Positions 33,341 through 35,268 of a DNA stretch of 35,268 nt are shown here, piece after piece. The stretch comes from a virus, in IMG/VR virus record IMGVR_UViG_3300042197_001143, positions 1 through 35,268 of that record; one strand, 5' to 3'. Within the stretch, counting starts at the first letter, position 1; each line of letters opens with the position of its first letter. Below the pieces are notes generated by a model. It was not told the origin of the DNA. It did no database searches and saw only the letters and a program-made list of their open reading frames with translations. The translations under genes and the position numbers were made by a program.

Positions 33341-34542
33341 GAAAATAGACTGTTGAGTGTTGTCGGTATCTCTTCCTTGATCCGTTCCTCTGCGATCTGT
33401 ACATACTCGGGATTGAGTTCAGTCCCGATGTAGTTCCGTCCGTTCTTCAGCGCGACCACCGCAGTCGTGCCGCTGCCCGTGAACGGGTCAAACACCGTGC
33501 CGTCCTGTGGGCATCCTGCCAACACACACGGCAGGATCAGGTTTTCAGGGTACACCGCAAAGTGTGCGCCCTTGTAGCCTTTCGCGTTCACCGTCCATAC
33601 TGACCGCTTGTTGCGCTTGCCGTCTTTAGAGTATCCAGTTTTTCCATTTCTACCAAGAGCAAGACCTGCATACCCGTGATCGGTGTTTACACCATCTTTG
33701 ATTTGCTTCCCAAGAGCAAGAGTTCCCACACCTGTTCGGTCTATCAATTTTTGCTTTCTTTCTGCTCGTCCAACCGAAGACTCCGCAAGTGGCTCCTTGA
33801 CCGCTTCGTGATCGTAGTAGTAGTGGGGCTTCTTGGACAGTAGAAAAATGTATTCGTGCGCCTTCGTGCAGCGATCTTCCACGCTTTCAGGCATGGGATT
33901 AGGCTTGTTCCAGATAATGTCCTGCCGCAGATACCACCCGTCCGTTTGCAGGGCAAACGCAACACGCCACGGAATGCCGATCAAGTCCTTCGTCTTCAGC
34001 CCCTTCTGATCCTTGCGGTTGGGAGGAACAAAGTCTGAAGGCATCCCTCGCTGTCCCCCGACCGTTTGCGGCGGCGGGGCACAGTTCTTCGCGATCATGT
34101 ACGAGTCGCCAAGGTTCAGCCACAGGGTGCCGTCATCGCGCAGGATGCGCCGCACCTCGCGGAACACCTCCACCATCTTCTGCACATAGCCGTCAACGGT
34201 GTCCTCCTGACCGATCTGCGAGTCCATTCGCTTGGCTCCGCATTTCTTGCATAGGTGTTTGTGTTGTATGCCTTTGCCGATTTCCTCGTCATGCACCCGT
34301 GTGCGTGTACTGCCGTCCATTCGCTCACCCACGGCTATCATGGACTTCTTCTGCCTCATGCGTTCTGCCATAGCAGTCTCGTCAATGTGATCGCAGTTGG
34401 AGTCACCTCCCTCCCATGTTCCCGTTCCGTAGTCACGGAGTCCGAAATACGGCGGGGATGTAATGCAAGTGTGAACGCAGCCGTCTGGCAGCGTCTTCAT
34501 GCCTTCAACGCAGTCACCGAGAATAATCTTGTGTGTGTTCAT
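33337..34542 (-). CDS. Site-specific DNA methyltransferase (beta class, SPPY type)
   Basis: The 401-residue amino-methyltransferase has the catalytic motif IV TSPPY (28-32) near the N-terminus and the AdoMet motif I DPFTGSGTT (352-360) at the C-terminus, the beta-class order. IWNKPNPMPESVEDRCTKAHEYIFLL (here as WNKPNPMP and KAHEYIFLL) is typical of phage and plasmid enzymes methylating N4-cytosine or N6-adenine. A CKKCG with an upstream CDH may form a zinc site. A short GC-rich tract at 34291-34311 encodes STRTRVH. No restriction endonuclease is nearby, so it is an orphan enzyme, probably protecting phage DNA. Confidence 0.9.
   Translation of the reverse strand: MNTHKIILGDCVEGMKTLPDGCVHTCITSPPYFGLRDYGTGTWEGGDSNCDHIDETAMAERMRQKKSMIAVGERMDGSTRTRVHDEEIGKGIQHKHLCKKCGAKRMDSQIGQEDTVDGYVQKMVEVFREVRRILRDDGTLWLNLGDSYMIAKNCAPPPQTVGGQRGMPSDFVPPNRKDQKGLKTKDLIGIPWRVAFALQTDGWYLRQDIIWNKPNPMPESVEDRCTKAHEYIFLLSKKPHYYYDHEAVKEPLAESSVGRAERKQKLIDRTGVGTLALGKQIKDGVNTDHGYAGLALGRNGKTGYSKDGKRNKRSVWTVNAKGYKGAHFAVYPENLILPCVLAGCPQDGTVFDPFTGSGTTAVVALKNGRNYIGTELNPEYVQIAEERIKEEIPTTLNSLFS
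34291..34311. repeat. Short GC-rich tract in the DNA methyltransferase gene
   Basis: This CACCCGTGTGCGTGTAC-type stretch is similar in composition and codons (Thr-Arg-Thr-Arg) to the longer tracts in the primase, helicase and deacetylase genes. It is the shortest of the four and the least certain. Confidence 0.35.
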
Positions 34543-34937
34543 TCTTCGTTTCCGTACAGAGTTCCACGCTCAAAGAAGCGTTCCTCGCACCCCTCAAACC
34601 CAAAGCACTCATGGGCAAAGTGCTTGATGATGTTCGGATCAAACTCCTTGCACGAATACACATCAAGGGTAATAAAGTGGGTGGGTTCAATGGAGTGAAT
34701 CTGAATTCCGCTCTCAATGAGTGGAACCCATCCGCTGACACCTGCCTTTTCGGGGTAGATTTCCGCACCGTCCTTGTTTCGGGGAGCGTGAATCACCACG
34801 GGTGGAGCCATGCGGGTCATGCCAATGCGATCCACCAACTGCTCAAGAAAGCGGTAGGTGAGTTCCATGTCGTCTGCCACTCCTGCGCGGCAACCGTACA
34901 TATCAATGAAATACGAGTATCCAAATGGCTTGCTCAT
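34539..34937 (-). CDS. speD: S-adenosylmethionine decarboxylase-like protein (SpeD/SpeH-like)
   Basis: The protein has 132 residues from the ATG at 34937, which overlaps the lysozyme stop (ATGA). The region SGWVPLIESGIQIHSI lines up with the SpeH proenzyme segment. Ser76 is the pyruvoyl-forming residue after Glu, His81 stands five residues later and Cys96 fifteen after that, exactly the S/H/C spacing of bacterial AdoMet decarboxylase. The residue after the cleavage Ser is Gly instead of His. The known role is to make decarboxylated AdoMet for spermidine. Marine T4-like phages often carry such genes. The N-terminal part has extra residues, so it could be a diverged relative with another use of AdoMet. 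Confidence 0.72.
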   Translation of the reverse strand: MSKPFGYSYFIDMYGCRAGVADDMELTYRFLEQLVDRIGMTRMAPPVVIHAPRNKDGAEIYPEKAGVSGWVPLIESGIQIHSIEPTHFITLDVYSCKEFDPNIIKHFAHECFGFEGCEERFFERGTLYGNEE

Positions 34938-35268
34938 TGCTTCATCTCCTTTAGAATCTTCTTCCAGTACTTTGTGGTGTTGTCCCACGCCTTACGGTCC
35001 TTCGCCTTGGTGCTGTGTTCCTTCTTCAAGATACCACAGCCCCCGTTGTGAATACGCGCCAACTGCTCAAGCGTTGCGCCCTTTGGAGCGTAACGTGCCC
35101 AGTACGCACGGATCACCTTTTCAGAGTACGCCTTGTCCATACAGTCCTTGTACGAACCGCCGATTGAAGGGTCAAACTCCACGGCATCGCTCCAATACGA
35201 TTCCCAAATTTGGTAGGGTCCGATGGCTTTGCCACCGTCACCCACAAGGGTCTTGCCCCGACCAGACT
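34934..35268 (-). CDS. Invertebrate-type (destabilase-like) lysozyme, 5' end outside the window
   Basis: The frame is open to the right edge, so the true start is not visible. The visible 110 residues read SGRGKTLVGDGGKAIGPYQI, then ESYWSDAVEF, GGSYKDCMDKAYSEKVIRAYW and LEQLARIHNGG, the order and spacing of i-type lysozymes (GPFQI ... YWxD ... SYxDC ... RIHNGGP). It probably cuts peptidoglycan for lysis or entry. No membrane segment is seen. It is the first gene of a coupled series with the AdoMet decarboxylase-like and methyltransferase genes. Confidence 0.8.
   Translation of the reverse strand, partial: SGRGKTLVGDGGKAIGPYQIWESYWSDAVEFDPSIGGSYKDCMDKAYSEKVIRAYWARYAPKGATLEQLARIHNGGCGILKKEHSTKAKDRKAWDNTTKYWKKILKEMKQ

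Overview
The window looks like part of the genome of a T4-like (Straboviridae/Kyanoviridae-type) myovirus, probably marine. The evidence is a T4-style replication core: family B DNA polymerase gp43, UvsX recombinase, DnaB-like helicase gp41, primase gp61 and a gp31/GroES-like co-chaperonin. There are also ThyX, an AdoMet decarboxylase-like protein, late-promoter motifs of the CTAAATA / NATAAATA type, almost no intergenic space and four-base stop/start overlaps. Every gene I can support is on the minus strand, so transcription runs from high to low coordinates. No host can be named from the sequence; no photosynthesis genes are present.

Layout in transcription order (right to left). (1) 35268-32139: an i-type lysozyme (cut by the window edge), an AdoMet decarboxylase-like protein, a DNA methyltransferase, a Mom-like acetyltransferase-fold protein and a GroES-like protein. 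(2) 32142-27235: DNA polymerase, a polysaccharide deacetylase, UvsX and a conserved T4-like small protein. (3) 27251-13275: a 14 kb island of 16 tightly packed sugar genes (five glycosyltransferase-like proteins, two methyltransferases, several NDP-sugar epimerase/dehydratases, an RfbH-type 3-dehydrase, an aldolase, an SDR, an AroB-like cyclase and a TPP enzyme). (4) 13251-11738: the replicative helicase and a tRNA-Ile(TAT). (5) 11699-4966: a late, virion-type block with a ligase-like protein, a 1201-residue polyprotein (nucleotidyltransferase + RimK-like ATP-grasp + RimB-like aspartic protease + C-terminal phage domains), a DUF5824-like protein and structural proteins. (6) 4947-1806: two conserved hypotheticals, primase, a small acidic protein and ThyX. 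(7) 1762-1: a collagen-like tail or fibre protein and the start of a lectin-like fibre or adhesin gene.

How they may work together. The replication proteins and nucleotide gene are ordinary T4-like equipment. The sugar island has replaced or filled the space between uvsX and gp41. It can plausibly make a 3,6-dideoxy, possibly branched or cyclitol-like sugar and attach it to host surface glycan, but it lacks a sugar nucleotidyltransferase, a flippase and a polymerase, so it would depend on host precursors.

The most interesting block is 11699-4966. Several of its proteins begin with short peptides resembling T4 capsid-targeting sequences (MK-aromatic ... (L/I)xE followed by a small residue). 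The 1201-residue protein also has further (L/I)xE sites in its domain linkers. I infer that these are packaged proteins cut by the prohead protease and delivered with the DNA: a candidate injected enzyme set containing an adenylyltransferase, a peptide-ligase-like ATP-grasp, a retropepsin-like protease and a ligase-like nucleotidyltransferase. Nothing here was tested by database search; all family calls are from motif reading.
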